Counted from the stretch's first letter, positions 19,114 through 30,887 are shown. The stretch is 64,000 bases of DNA from Woeseiaceae bacterium (GCA_011772865.1 WVYQ01000009.1:75800-139799), one strand, 5' to 3'. Numbers and translations: made by a program. Notes: generated from the letters alone by a model not told the origin.

Positions 19114-20086
19114 GCTTGCAGAGCTCCGCGGCCGAACGGTACGTGGTATTGCCTGCCGGCTTGAGCCGGTGTCCAGCTACCGCAGTAAAAACGGCTTGAA
19201 TGTCATCGGGGAATACGCCTGGGTGATGCTCGACGAAAGCATGCGCCTTCGCGGCTGCGGCCAGCGCGAGAGCGCCACGCGGAGAAAGGCCGATATCGAT
19301 GTCCGGCGATTCGCGCGTTTGGCGAACGAGCGCCTGGATGTAGTCGACAAGCGGGTCGCTCATGTGCATAGCGGCCGCCGCCTGCTGCAAGCGAATCATA
19401 GTCTCCGGGGACGAGGCTGCTTCGATATCCTCGAGCATGGATCGACGATCTTCACCCGTGATCAGTTCGCGCTCGTTATCTTCATTCGGATAGCCGAGTT
19501 CGAGACGCATCAGAAAGCGGTCGAGTTGCGATTCGGGCAACGGGAATGTGCCGATCTGGTCCGCAGGGTTCTGTGTAGCGACCACGAAAAAGGGATTCGG
19601 CAACGCGCGCGTACAGCCGTCGACAGAGACCTGGTATTCCTCCATCGATTCGAGCAGGGCGCTTTGTGCTTTCGGAGTCGCCCGATTGACTTCGTCGGCG
19701 AGGATCAGTTGCGCGAATATCGGGCCGGGCTGAAATTCGAATTCGCCTTTTCCCTGGCGAAACACCGACACGCCAACGATATCGGCCGGTAGCAGGTCAC
19801 TCGTGAACTGGATGCGGCGGAAACTCAGGCCGAGAACGCGCGACAGCGACTGGGCCAACATCGTCTTGCCAAGGCCCGGCAGATCCTCGATCAACAGGTG
19901 GCCACGGGCCAACAGGCAGGAAAGCGCCAAGGCAATCTGACTGTCCTTGCCCAGTATGATCGTGCCCAGCGCCTTGCGTGCGCGATCCAGCTCGACCCTG
20001 TCGGAATCCTTACCGGTGGGTAATTTTTCGAGGGTGCTTCCGCTCTGCATCAGGTTCTCCCGGTGGTTCGAGCTGGTTTTGACCAT
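19085..20086 (-). CDS. MoxR-family AAA+ ATPase
   Basis: A 333-residue AAA+ ATPase of the MoxR group, proposed chaperones that mature or activate VWA-domain and membrane complexes. Walker A is EDLPGLGKTMLAQSL, Walker B LILADEVNRATPKAQSALLESMEE, with sensor I in VVATQNPADQIGTFPLPESQLDRF and sensor II region LSPRGALAL. The first twelve residues may be extra; an alternative Met at residue 13 would also work. It lies 85 bases downstream of valS on the same strand and leads the DUF58 and transglutaminase genes. Confidence 0.93.
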   Translation of the reverse strand: MVKTSSNHRENLMQSGSTLEKLPTGKDSDRVELDRARKALGTIILGKDSQIALALSCLLARGHLLIEDLPGLGKTMLAQSLSRVLGLSFRRIQFTSDLLPADIVGVSVFRQGKGEFEFQPGPIFAQLILADEVNRATPKAQSALLESMEEYQVSVDGCTRALPNPFFVVATQNPADQIGTFPLPESQLDRFLMRLELGYPNEDNERELITGEDRRSMLEDIEAASSPETMIRLQQAAAAMHMSDPLVDYIQALVRQTRESPDIDIGLSPRGALALAAAAKAHAFVEHHPGVFPDDIQAVFTAVAGHRLKPAGNTTYRSAAELCKHVLDTVAIP

Positions 20087-20171
20087 GGCAGGCAGTAATC
20101 GTCCCGAATACCCGGCCCGAATGCATTCGCAACAGGCCAGATTGTGATGCAGTGCTCAAATTTTCGCGGTA

Positions 20172-22925
<2,754 letters not shown>

Positions 22926-23354
22926 CTAGACGTTGTGCGTTTCGAGCGTGTGTCCCTTGTCACGGTACGCAGCAAAGCGCCGGCGGCTCATTTGCTTGCA
23001 GTCCTCGTCCGAGGTTACAAGCTCTGCCACCCGCGGGAAAGACTCCGCAAACGGCGGAATTTCGTCGCACAGGTTTATCAGGAGGTCGCAGGGCTCGACC
23101 GGCTCATCGTCGCAGCCGATCGTGACGGGTGACTCGGACCGGGCCGATGAGTGCGACAGACGCTCGTGCGGCACGAAACTGCCGTCCCTGAACGTCCATA
23201 GCAACTCGTCGAGCCGGTCGGCGTCGTCGCGGCTGCGTGTGTGGATGTGCACTCTCTGGTCGAGTCGATAGACCTTTTCCGCAAGGCGGCAGGCAAAGGT
23301 CTGGCGCGAATGCTGGCCCGCCTGATTGAGGATGTAAAAGTCGATACGGGCCAT
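22926..23354 (-). CDS. holC: DNA polymerase III chi subunit
   Basis: A 142-residue protein matching HolC, which links the clamp-loader psi subunit to SSB. The N-terminal MARIDFYIL and the HTRSRDDADRLDELLWTFRDGSFVPH block are characteristic, as are the PVTIG and LINLCDEIP strands. Its ATG shares one base with the pepA stop (TGATG) and its stop touches the valS ATG. The order pepA-holC-valS is widely conserved in gammaproteobacteria. Confidence 0.93.
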   Translation of the reverse strand: MARIDFYILNQAGQHSRQTFACRLAEKVYRLDQRVHIHTRSRDDADRLDELLWTFRDGSFVPHERLSHSSARSESPVTIGCDDEPVEPCDLLINLCDEIPPFAESFPRVAELVTSDEDCKQMSRRRFAAYRDKGHTLETHNV

Positions 23355-24850
23355 CAGGGCAGGGCGCCACAGCGACCGAGAAGGTATTCGGTAAGCATTG
23401 GCACCGGTCGACCGGTCGCGCCTTTGGCTTTGCCGGCCTTATAAGCGGTGCCGGCAATGTCGAGGTGAGCCCAGTTCAGCCCTTCCGTAAATTTACCCAG
23501 GAAACAACCGGCGATGATGGCGCCGCCTTCACGACCGCCGATGTTGGCCATGTCGGCAAAATTGCTCTCGAGCTCGGCCGTCCATTCCTCACCGAGCGGC
23601 ATCGGCCAGCCGCGGTCGTCGGCGGTAACGCCGGCTGCAACAATGGCGTTCTGCAGGCGGTCGCTGGTGCTCATGACCGCCGTACGGTAGTGGCCGAGCG
23701 CGATGACGCAGGCGCCCGTCAGCGTTGCAACGTCGATAACGGTGTCCGGCTTGAAGCGCCGCGAGTAGGTCAGGGCGTCACACAGAATCAGGCGCCCCTC
23801 GGCATCGGTATTCAGGATTTCGATCGTCTTACCGGACATGCTCTTGACGATGTCTCCCGGTTTCGTCGCTATGCCGCTCGGCAGGTTTTCGACGGCCGGT
23901 ACCACCACGTTGACGTTGAGCGGCAACTTCAGTTTGGCGGCAGTAAGCAACGTACCAATGACGCTCGCGGCGCCGCACATGTCGAATTTCATCTCGTCCA
24001 TGCGGGGACCCGGTTTGAGCGAGATTCCGCCCGAGTCGAAGGTTACGCCCTTGCCAACGAGAACGATTGGTTTTGCACCAGCTTTGCCTTTGTACTGCAA
24101 GACGATCAGTTTTGCCGGTTCCTTGGTGCCCGCTGTCACCGATAGCAGGGAGTGCATGCCGAGGCGCTTCATTTCGGTCTCGTTGAGCACACGTGCGGTG
24201 ACATTCTTGTTTTCACGCGCAATTTTCTGCGCCGTACGCGCCAGGTGGCTCGGCGTGCAGACATTGGCGGGCAGGTTGCCGAGATCCTTGGCCAGCGACA
24301 CGCCGGCTACGATGGCCTGGCCGTGTTCCGCGCCACGGGATGCTCTGGCCGCATCGCCCCGGCTGCCAACGGCCATGCCGACCTTGCGAAGTGGCATGAC
24401 TTTCGATTTCTTGCCGCTTTTCATCGATGTGAAGCGGTACAGCGCCTCGCCAACCGTCTCCGCCGAAAACCGTCCCAGGTAATAGGCCCCGGCGCCATTG
24501 GTCTCTTCGAGCGTCAGGCCGTTCAGAACCTGCCGGCTGTTGGTCTGCAATATGGCTTTTAGTGCGGCACCGAACGCCCGGCGAAATTTCGTGACGTCAA
24601 AGGCGGAATGCTTGCCGAGCCCGACGACGACGACGCGCGATGCCCGCACTCCGTCGACACCGTTCAAGACCTTACATTGGCCGAGCTGCGCCGAGACGTC
24701 GCCGCTTTTCAGGAGTTTCTTCAGCAGCCCGCCGCTTGCGGCGTCGATATCCGTCGCTGCAGTGCCCAGCCTTCCCCGATCGTAGATGCCGACGATGACG
24801 CAATCGGCCGCCCGCCGCGACGCGGCGCTGGTAGTCGCAAAATATTCCAT
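23354..24850 (-). CDS. pepA: Leucyl aminopeptidase (M17)
   Basis: A cytosolic two-metal aminopeptidase of 498 residues. The catalytic C-terminal half has the signature NTDAEGRLILCDALTY. The metal-ligand and lysine segment GKGVTFDSGGISLKPG and the KFDMCGAASV stretch are also present. E. coli PepA also binds DNA in Xer recombination and carAB control; the sequence does not show whether this protein does. It heads the pepA-holC-valS operon and is divergent from lptF across 126 bases. Confidence 0.96.
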   Translation of the reverse strand: MEYFATTSAASRRAADCVIVGIYDRGRLGTAATDIDAASGGLLKKLLKSGDVSAQLGQCKVLNGVDGVRASRVVVVGLGKHSAFDVTKFRRAFGAALKAILQTNSRQVLNGLTLEETNGAGAYYLGRFSAETVGEALYRFTSMKSGKKSKVMPLRKVGMAVGSRGDAARASRGAEHGQAIVAGVSLAKDLGNLPANVCTPSHLARTAQKIARENKNVTARVLNETEMKRLGMHSLLSVTAGTKEPAKLIVLQYKGKAGAKPIVLVGKGVTFDSGGISLKPGPRMDEMKFDMCGAASVIGTLLTAAKLKLPLNVNVVVPAVENLPSGIATKPGDIVKSMSGKTIEILNTDAEGRLILCDALTYSRRFKPDTVIDVATLTGACVIALGHYRTAVMSTSDRLQNAIVAAGVTADDRGWPMPLGEEWTAELESNFADMANIGGREGGAIIAGCFLGKFTEGLNWAHLDIAGTAYKAGKAKGATGRPVPMLTEYLLGRCGALP

Positions 24851-24931
24851 CAGATTGTCTTTTTCTTGTTGTCGGGTTGCAGCCTGGAGGCGTTGTAGCG
24901 CAAAGGCTGTCCCGGGAAAAGTAAAAGCGGT

Positions 24932-24960
24932 AGTCTAACTGATTAAGCCCCACTGGTTAA
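24932..24960 (-). promoter_or_regulatory. Possible pepA operon promoter
   Basis: Reading toward pepA, TTAACC (24955-24960) and TAGACT (24932-24937) are separated by 17 bases, a standard sigma70 spacing. The predicted start would leave a leader of about 75 bases. It lies in the 126-base divergent gap with lptF; I see no equally good promoter facing lptF. Confidence 0.4.
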
Positions 24961-24976
24961 GAATTCCCACGACCGG

Positions 24977-26059
24977 ATGCGCCGAATACTGGATCGCTAT
25001 ATTTTTCGCGAGATCGCCTGGACCTGGCTCGGCGTCACGATGGTTTTGTTGTTGATCCTTCTAACCAACCAGTTCGCGCGAATTCTTGGAGATGTGGCCA
25101 AAGGACGGCTGCCCAAAGAGGCTGCAATCGACGTCATCGGGCTATCGGCGGCGCAGTACCTGACCATCATCATTCCGATCGGGCTTTTTCTTGCGGTTAT
25201 GATGGCTCTGGGCCGGCTTTATCGGGACAGCGAGATGCCTGCCATGATGGCCTGTCGTGTCGGGCCATGGGGCATTTACCGTCCGCTGCTCTGGTTGTTG
25301 TTGCCACTCGCAGGAATCGTTGCGTGGCTATCGGTCGACCTCGGGCCGCGAGCTTTGCAGACGGTTGAGCGGATTGGCGCCGAGGCGCGCCGCGAAGCCG
25401 ATCTCGCGAGTATCGAGCCGGGCCGGTTTACCGAGGTCGGTCCCGACGACGCCGTCGTGTATGGCGAGCGGGTTCGCGAAGACGGTTCCATGGAGAACGT
25501 GTTCCTGCAACGGCGTATCGCTGACGGCGTTGTCGAGGTCGTCGTCGCAAAGCGCGGGGAACAGGTCGAATCCGACAATCCCGACGTGCGCTACCTGGTG
25601 CTGCATGACGGCCGCCGTTACGAAGGCGTTCCCGGAACCTCGCAATTTCGGGTCGTGGAGTTCGCCGAGCACGGCATTCCTTACCGACTGCCGAGTCTCG
25701 ATCCCGGCGATCCCGTGCCGCGAGCAATGTCATTTCTTGCATTGATGCGGGCAGGCGGGATCGAGCATGTCGCCGAAATGCAGTGGCGGATCGGCGTACC
25801 GCTCGCCACGGTGATCCTCGCGATCCTGGCGGTGCCGTTGAGCCGGACCCAGCCACGCGCCGGGCGCTATGGCCGCATCGCGATTGGCTTGCTCGTGTTT
25901 ATCATTTACCTGAACATGCTCAGCGCCGCCAAAGCCTGGATCGAGCAGGGCACCTTGTCGCCATTGCTGGGTCTCTGGTGGGTTCACGGTGCAATGTTGC
26001 TGCTGGCCGCCGTGATCCTCGGCGTCCAAAGCTCCATACACAAGAGGCTGTTCCGATGA
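24977..26059 (+). CDS. lptF: LPS export system permease LptF
   Basis: One of the two inner-membrane subunits of the LptB2FG ABC transporter that extracts lipopolysaccharide. The 360-residue protein has the YjgP/YjgQ layout: three N-terminal helices, a periplasmic beta-jellyroll (about residues 130-265) and three C-terminal helices. The start MRRILDRYIFREI and the R-x-G-x-YGRIAIGLLVF-like end are typical. Divergent from pepA, as in many gammaproteobacteria; its stop overlaps the lptG ATG by 4 bases. Confidence 0.95.
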   Translation: MRRILDRYIFREIAWTWLGVTMVLLLILLTNQFARILGDVAKGRLPKEAAIDVIGLSAAQYLTIIIPIGLFLAVMMALGRLYRDSEMPAMMACRVGPWGIYRPLLWLLLPLAGIVAWLSVDLGPRALQTVERIGAEARREADLASIEPGRFTEVGPDDAVVYGERVREDGSMENVFLQRRIADGVVEVVVAKRGEQVESDNPDVRYLVLHDGRRYEGVPGTSQFRVVEFAEHGIPYRLPSLDPGDPVPRAMSFLALMRAGGIEHVAEMQWRIGVPLATVILAILAVPLSRTQPRAGRYGRIAIGLLVFIIYLNMLSAAKAWIEQGTLSPLLGLWWVHGAMLLLAAVILGVQSSIHKRLFR

Positions 26060-27123
26060 ACGGCATCCTGACCCAGTACCTGATGCGAACGATCCTGGCC
26101 TCAACGGCATTGGTGCTTGTTGTGCTGCTGGCGCTGGCCGGACTTTTTGAGTTCATTGCAGAACTCGACGACACGCGGGGCGACTATCAGACGCCACGCG
26201 TCATCCTCTATACGCTGCTGCGCCTGCCTCAGCTTGCCTTCGAAATGCTGCCCGTCGCTGTCCTGATCGGGGCGCTTCTGGGATTGGGTTCTCTTGCGGC
26301 AAACAGTGAAATCGTCGTGATGCGATCCGCCGGCCTGTCGATCCGCAAGTTGTCCGGGATGGTGGCGCTGACCGGGCTGCTTCTGCTCGCTGTGACGGCC
26401 ATGCTGGGTGAACTCATCGCACCGCCGCTCGATCATTTTGCGCGCAATATGCGGTTGGAGGCGCGGTTCGGCCAGGACGATGACCGACTGGGCAATGCGA
26501 CCTGGGTTCGTGACGGGCCCGTTATCCTGCACCTCGAGCGAGTCAGTTCGGAATTTGAGTTCGGCAGCGTTTACATGTTTCTCCTCAACGAGGAGAACGG
26601 TCTTGCATCGATCGCTCGCGCCGAAAACTCGGGCATCGACAAAGACGATCGCTGGATTCTGGAAAACCTGCGAGAAACACGATTCGACGATAACGGTGTG
26701 CAGGTCGTGCAATCGTCGCTCGCGATCGAGAATTTCAATATCGATGCCGAAACACTCGGGATTTCACTCGTCAAACCGCAAAGTCTTTCGGGCCGCGGCT
26801 TGCTCAGTTACATCACCTACCTGAATCGCAACCGACTCGATGCGCGTCGCTATGAAACAGAGCTGTGGTATCGAATTGCCCGAACGGCGACAGTAGTCAT
26901 CATGCCCGTGCTTGCACTGGCATTCGTATTTGGTTCGCTGCGGACGGGTGGCGCAGGCGCCCGGTTGATGATCGGTGTCGTGATCGGCCTGGCCTATTAC
27001 CTTGCAAGCGAGATGCTGGCGAACTCGGGACAGGTCTTCAATTTTGATCCGGCAGTGATCGCGTGGCTGCCATCGGCCTTGCTCGGCGTCGTTACGCTTG
27101 TCGCATTGAATCGAATACGCTGA
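26056..27123 (+). CDS. lptG: LPS export system permease LptG
   Basis: Partner of LptF in the LPS transporter. The 355-residue protein has the same architecture: three N-terminal helices, a periplasmic jellyroll (about 125-255) and three C-terminal helices. MLPVAVLIGALLGLGSLAANSE and the VMRSAGLS block are LptG signatures. The frame is open upstream through lptF, but the ATG at 26056 sits in the lptF stop (ATGA). The lptG stop (TGA, 27121-27123) directly abuts the stop of the RDD gene on the other strand, leaving no intergenic terminator. Confidence 0.95.
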   Translation: MNGILTQYLMRTILASTALVLVVLLALAGLFEFIAELDDTRGDYQTPRVILYTLLRLPQLAFEMLPVAVLIGALLGLGSLAANSEIVVMRSAGLSIRKLSGMVALTGLLLLAVTAMLGELIAPPLDHFARNMRLEARFGQDDDRLGNATWVRDGPVILHLERVSSEFEFGSVYMFLLNEENGLASIARAENSGIDKDDRWILENLRETRFDDNGVQVVQSSLAIENFNIDAETLGISLVKPQSLSGRGLLSYITYLNRNRLDARRYETELWYRIARTATVVIMPVLALAFVFGSLRTGGAGARLMIGVVIGLAYYLASEMLANSGQVFNFDPAVIAWLPSALLGVVTLVALNRIR

Positions 27124-27540
27124 TCAGGTCTTCGGGTAGTACTTCAGGCGTGTATCGCTGGCCCGGTCATGCCAGGTGAGATTGTCCTTGTCCCAAAGCT
27201 GCCAAATGAATCCCAGCCCGAAGGGCACGAGCGACACGATCGCCATCAGGAAACGCAGGCTGGCCTGGCTGACGGACGGGATGCTGCCTGATGGAGTCTC
27301 GAGCCGCAGCCGCCAACTGCGCATGCCCAGTGTCTGGCCGCTTCTGCTCCAGAAATAAACAAAGAAAGCATAGATGACCAGCAACATTGTCAGCTGGTAA
27401 GTCCGATTGTCATTTGGTTCGACGGGCTCGCCGCCGCGCATGGCAATGAACGGGAGAGTCGCCAGGAAAAGAATCGCGAGCACGAGCAGGGAGTCGTACA
27501 ACATCGCCCCGAGGCGGCGCAACAGGCTGGCGTTCTCCAT
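27124..27540 (-). CDS. RDD family membrane protein
   Basis: A 138-residue protein with three or four hydrophobic segments. It carries the RDD pattern: an RRLGAMLYDSLLVLAI first helix with the Arg/Asp pair, a central QTLGMRSWRLRLE block, and the WHDRASDTRL ending. RDD proteins are poorly understood; some act as ion or Na+/H+ transporters. It is the last gene of an operon with the aldo/keto reductase (two bases between) and the nucleotide-transporter-like protein. Confidence 0.88.
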   Translation of the reverse strand: MENASLLRRLGAMLYDSLLVLAILFLATLPFIAMRGGEPVEPNDNRTYQLTMLLVIYAFFVYFWSRSGQTLGMRSWRLRLETPSGSIPSVSQASLRFLMAIVSLVPFGLGFIWQLWDKDNLTWHDRASDTRLKYYPKT

Positions 27541-27542
27541 GG

Positions 27543-28457
27543 TTACAGCGACGCCATGAACCCGGCCATTCGACCCCGTGTCCGCGCATCGGGCAAGTCG
27601 CCGAATCCGGCCTCGAGATTATCGATCATGTGATGCGGTTTGCTCGTCGCAGGGATGACACAGGTCACCGCGGGGTGACTGACGATGAACTTCAGGAAGA
27701 ATTGTCCCCAGCTCGCCGCGAACTCCGTTGCCCATCCCGGGATGTCACGTCCCGATACGGCGCGGAATAAGGCTCCCGACTGGTACGGCCGATTAATAAG
27801 TACGGCGATGCCCATATCACTGGCCAGGGGCAGAACACGGCGTTCGGCTTCGCGCTCGCCCAGCGAGTAATTAATCTGAATGAAGTCCGGCTGGTGTTCT
27901 TTCATCTCGGCCTCGAGTTTGTCGAGCGCGCCGGCCCGGTAGTGCGTCAGGCCGTTGTAGCGAATCGTTCCCTGTTCCTGCCGGTCGCGGATGGTCGCCA
28001 TGTGAATTGCGGTGTCGCGCAGGTTGTGTACCTGCATGAGATCGATGACTTCGGCATTCATTAACCGCGCTGACGCGTCCATTTGTCGAATGCCTGCATC
28101 CTTGCCGTTGGTCCAGACTTTTGTGGCAATGAACATCGCCTGGCGTGGGCTGCCTGCAGCGATGATATCTCCTATCACTCTCTCGGCACGGTTGTACATC
28201 GGCGATGTGTCGATGACGCTGCCACCCTCACCGAGCAGCAGGTCAACGATCTCCCTGCAATTGGCGATCTTCTCGGGCGTGCTGGTCACATCGAAGACCT
28301 GGTATGTACCGAGGCCGATTGTCGGCAGCATTTCTCCCGACGCAGGGATTTGTCGTGACAACATCTCGCGTTCCTCGGCAAGAATTCGGCCGGGCAACAG
28401 GCCGGCGGACACGGCCGCGAGCATGGCGTCTCTGCGTGTCCACCGATTCTTATTCAT
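27543..28457 (-). CDS. Aldo/keto reductase with Tat-type signal
   Basis: A 304-residue NAD(P)H-dependent reductase of the AKR fold. The tetrad is visible as Asp and Tyr in VIDTSPMYNRAE, Lys in FIATKVW and His in MQVHNLRD, so it should be active. The N-terminus NRWTRRDAMLAAVSAGLLPG has a twin-arginine pattern and hydrophobic core, suggesting export of the folded, cofactor-loaded enzyme through Tat. The ATG at 28457 overlaps the upstream transporter stop; the frame is open further upstream but without a signal or homology. Substrate unknown. Confidence 0.85.
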   Translation of the reverse strand: MNKNRWTRRDAMLAAVSAGLLPGRILAEEREMLSRQIPASGEMLPTIGLGTYQVFDVTSTPEKIANCREIVDLLLGEGGSVIDTSPMYNRAERVIGDIIAAGSPRQAMFIATKVWTNGKDAGIRQMDASARLMNAEVIDLMQVHNLRDTAIHMATIRDRQEQGTIRYNGLTHYRAGALDKLEAEMKEHQPDFIQINYSLGEREAERRVLPLASDMGIAVLINRPYQSGALFRAVSGRDIPGWATEFAASWGQFFLKFIVSHPAVTCVIPATSKPHHMIDNLEAGFGDLPDARTRGRMAGFMASL

Positions 28458-29788
28458 GCGATGCCACTGTCCCTGAGATCCCGGGCTTTTCGCCGGTAAT
28501 CGCGGCCGAGCCACAGGGCGATCACGGTCCAGGCCAGGGCGAACGGCACCATGAATAATGAGACCACAGACATACCCAGACCCATGAGGATACGAATGGT
28601 CCATACGCCGACGACGTCGCCAAACCGATAAACAGTCGTTTCAATGAAATTCTTGGTCTTGTACTTCTCTTCGGGAGTAACGACGGAGTACAGCATGTCC
28701 GTCGCTGGCTTGCTGAACGTGAAGCCGGCAGCCCGTCTCGCAACATCGGCATAAGCAACGACGAGCAGTACCGGATCGAGCGCGACCCAGACGAAGCACA
28801 GGACCGACAGGAACGGCATTATGGACAGCGCTATGCCAATGCCGAATCGGCGAACAACGTATTTGACGAGGAACATCTGTCCAATGATCGTCAGAAAATT
28901 GGATGCGATATTGATATTGGAAAAGAATTGCGTCTGCAGATTGGTGTCGGCAATCGACGTGGCGACGAGTTCGTTCCTGAAGAAATACAACGCGGTGCCG
29001 AGCAGGCTCGCGATGATCGATGCCACGATGATCGCCCGGAAGTAACGCGAATCCTTGGCGTGCGTAATTCCACTTAGCGCTTTCCCTCCCAGCAATTTTC
29101 CCGTATCGGCCGATCCATCGGGACGCTCCAGGTGTTCGTGCGCAACCCATTTCCTGAGTTGCCGGATACACACGATCGCGAAGGACAACAGGATTGCCGA
29201 AATAGGAAACAGGTTCTGGAATCCAATTTTGGTAACGAGCAGGCTAGTTGCGATGCCACCGAGCAATGCTCCGATGCTGCCGCCGGAGGACAGCAGTCCG
29301 AATAAACGGCGGCCCTGTTCTCGCGTGTAGATATCGGCCATGAAACTCCAGAAGACCGAAACGACGAACAGGTTGAAGACACTTATCCAGACAAAGAAGG
29401 TACGTCCGAGCCAGGTATGGTCCAGCCCATCATCGATCCGCTGGGCAAACACGACCCAGAATATGAGGATGTTGATGATGAAAAATCCATACACCCACGG
29501 GAGGAAGACCTTGCGCGTAAAGCGTGAAGCGATCCACCCGAACACCGGCGTCGCGACGAGCATCACGCCAAAAGAGGCCATAAACAGATAGGGCAAGGTA
29601 TTGGTTCCGCTGCCCACACCCATCGTCTCCCGGACCGGCCGCAAGATGTAGTACGCTGACAGCACGCAGAAGAAATAAATGAACGACCAGGCAACTGCGG
29701 CATGTTCATGCCGTTCGAGACTGAAGAGTTTGTCGAACAAACTGGTGCGCGTTGCGTCGGTGGTGGCGGGCATGGTAACCGCCATCAT
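28454..29788 (-). CDS. Npt1/Npt2-like nucleotide (NTP/NDP) transporter of MFS type
   Basis: A 444-residue membrane protein with about twelve helices. The N-terminal WSFIYFFCVLSAYYILRPVR motif and the FLPWVYGFFIINILIFW stretch match bacterial proteins annotated as NTP/NDP exchange transporters, distantly related to plastid and rickettsial ATP/ADP carriers. Free-living bacteria are not expected to import ATP, so the true substrate is open. Three candidate Met starts (29788, 29785, 29773) lie close together. First gene of an operon with the aldo/keto reductase (4-base overlap) and RDD gene. Confidence 0.75.
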   Translation of the reverse strand: MMAVTMPATTDATRTSLFDKLFSLERHEHAAVAWSFIYFFCVLSAYYILRPVRETMGVGSGTNTLPYLFMASFGVMLVATPVFGWIASRFTRKVFLPWVYGFFIINILIFWVVFAQRIDDGLDHTWLGRTFFVWISVFNLFVVSVFWSFMADIYTREQGRRLFGLLSSGGSIGALLGGIATSLLVTKIGFQNLFPISAILLSFAIVCIRQLRKWVAHEHLERPDGSADTGKLLGGKALSGITHAKDSRYFRAIIVASIIASLLGTALYFFRNELVATSIADTNLQTQFFSNINIASNFLTIIGQMFLVKYVVRRFGIGIALSIMPFLSVLCFVWVALDPVLLVVAYADVARRAAGFTFSKPATDMLYSVVTPEEKYKTKNFIETTVYRFGDVVGVWTIRILMGLGMSVVSLFMVPFALAWTVIALWLGRDYRRKARDLRDSGIA

Positions 29789-29807
29789 AATGACGTCCGG
29801 ACAAATG

Positions 29808-29825
29808 TCACCGATTACACGGTGA
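29808..29825. promoter_or_regulatory. Short palindrome in divergent gap
   Basis: TCACCG, six bases, then CGGTGA: a perfect 6-base inverted repeat in the 62-base gap between the divergent transporter and MAPEG genes. The size and position would fit a dimeric repressor site, but no regulator gene is adjacent. Confidence 0.25.
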
Positions 29826-29850
29826 TCAGAAGAAAAAAGGAGTAAAGGCG

Positions 29851-30234
29851 ATGGATTGGGTCATCATTGTTACGGTGCTGGCACTGCTGCAGTACTCATG
29901 GTTTGGAATTCAGGTGGGTGCGGTACGCGGCAAGCACGGGCTCAAGGCGCCGGCCATGTTCGGCGCGCCCGAATTCGATCGTATGTTCCGCGTTCACTAC
30001 AACACGATGGAGCAACTCGTGTTGTTGCTGCCGCTGATGTGGATTTTCTCGTTCGCTGTCAACGAGCTCTGGGCGGCGGGTTTCGGCGCGGTTTTTATCG
30101 TCGGCCGGTTTATTTACCGTGCCGCCTACCTCAAAGACCCGGCGAGTCGCGGAGTCGGTTTCACGCTGACTATTCTGCCGTCAGCCGTGATGGCCGTTTG
30201 GTTGCTCGTGGTCGCGGTGCTAAACCTGATTTGA
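29851..30234 (+). CDS. MAPEG family membrane protein
   Basis: A 127-residue protein with four hydrophobic segments and the MAPEG signature in the loop region FRVHYNTMEQLVLLLPLMW, which includes the conserved Asn and Glu that bind glutathione in the eukaryotic relatives. Family members include microsomal glutathione transferases; the bacterial role is not known. A strong AAGGAG ribosome site precedes the ATG. Confidence 0.88.
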   Translation: MDWVIIVTVLALLQYSWFGIQVGAVRGKHGLKAPAMFGAPEFDRMFRVHYNTMEQLVLLLPLMWIFSFAVNELWAAGFGAVFIVGRFIYRAAYLKDPASRGVGFTLTILPSAVMAVWLLVVAVLNLI

Positions 30235-30240
30235 GACTGG

Positions 30241-30273
30241 TCCCGGCAAGGGCCGACTCGCCGCTTGCCGGGA
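30241..30273. terminator. Perfect 10-base hairpin between convergent genes
   Basis: TCCCGGCAAG (30241-30250) and CTTGCCGGGA (30264-30273) form a perfect stem with a 13-base loop in the 50-base gap between MAPEG and the facing lipoprotein gene. Neither side has a clear T-run, so it is either an atypical bidirectional terminator or an mRNA 3'-end stabiliser. Confidence 0.5.
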
Positions 30274-30284
30274 ATGTCTGTCAC

Positions 30285-30887
30285 TCAGATACCGTCGTCC
30301 GGGTTGAGCGTCCGCTCGGCCCGGGCTTGCGGTGTCTTCTCCTGCCAGACGGCCCAGTATTCACGCTGTTTCTCAAGAACGCTGGCCTCGTTTTCCGTGG
30401 CCCAGGCGTATGACTCCGGCGTGTTCTGCGATAACTTCGAATCTGCCATCCAGCTGCGGAATTCGTCCGAGTCGATCTGAAATTCGCCCGGACCACCGTT
30501 ACGTACCGGGTGCATGCTGAAACGAGCCCGCCACGCTCCCATACGCGGTGTGACAATTGCGTAGTAGGTCTTGCCGCCGACAACTTCGGCCTCCATGAAA
30601 TCCGCCGCCTCGGAAACCACCATGAATGTGTGCTTGCCAGGTTCGACGTCGTAAGCCAATTTCTTGGCATTGGACAATATGCCGACGAACTGTGCGCCGC
30701 CCCCGCTTGCATCGTAAATGACGGCCTGGATGGCGCTGCCGACGAAAGACGAGCGGACAAAGACGATTTGCGCTTTATCCGGAGATGGCGAGACAAGCTG
30801 TTGTTCCGGCGCATCGATCATCCTGGAGGACGCACAACCGGTAACGAGAATCGCTGCTCCGATCAGCAGCAGTGATTTGAATCTCAT
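30285..30887 (-). CDS. Outer-membrane-type lipoprotein (DUF2846-like)
   Basis: A 200-residue lipoprotein precursor with signal peptide and lipobox VTGC (Cys18). The following residues are Ala-Ser, compatible with outer-membrane sorting. The SPSPDKAQIVFVRSSFVG segment and the PGKHTFMVVSE strand resemble DUF2846-like lipoproteins with a small beta-sandwich. The C-terminal 50 residues (ESYAWATENEASVLEKQREYW) are charged and probably helical. Function unknown. A strong AAAGGAG ribosome site precedes the ATG. Confidence 0.8.
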   Translation of the reverse strand: MRFKSLLLIGAAILVTGCASSRMIDAPEQQLVSPSPDKAQIVFVRSSFVGSAIQAVIYDASGGGAQFVGILSNAKKLAYDVEPGKHTFMVVSEAADFMEAEVVGGKTYYAIVTPRMGAWRARFSMHPVRNGGPGEFQIDSDEFRSWMADSKLSQNTPESYAWATENEASVLEKQREYWAVWQEKTPQARAERTLNPDDGI

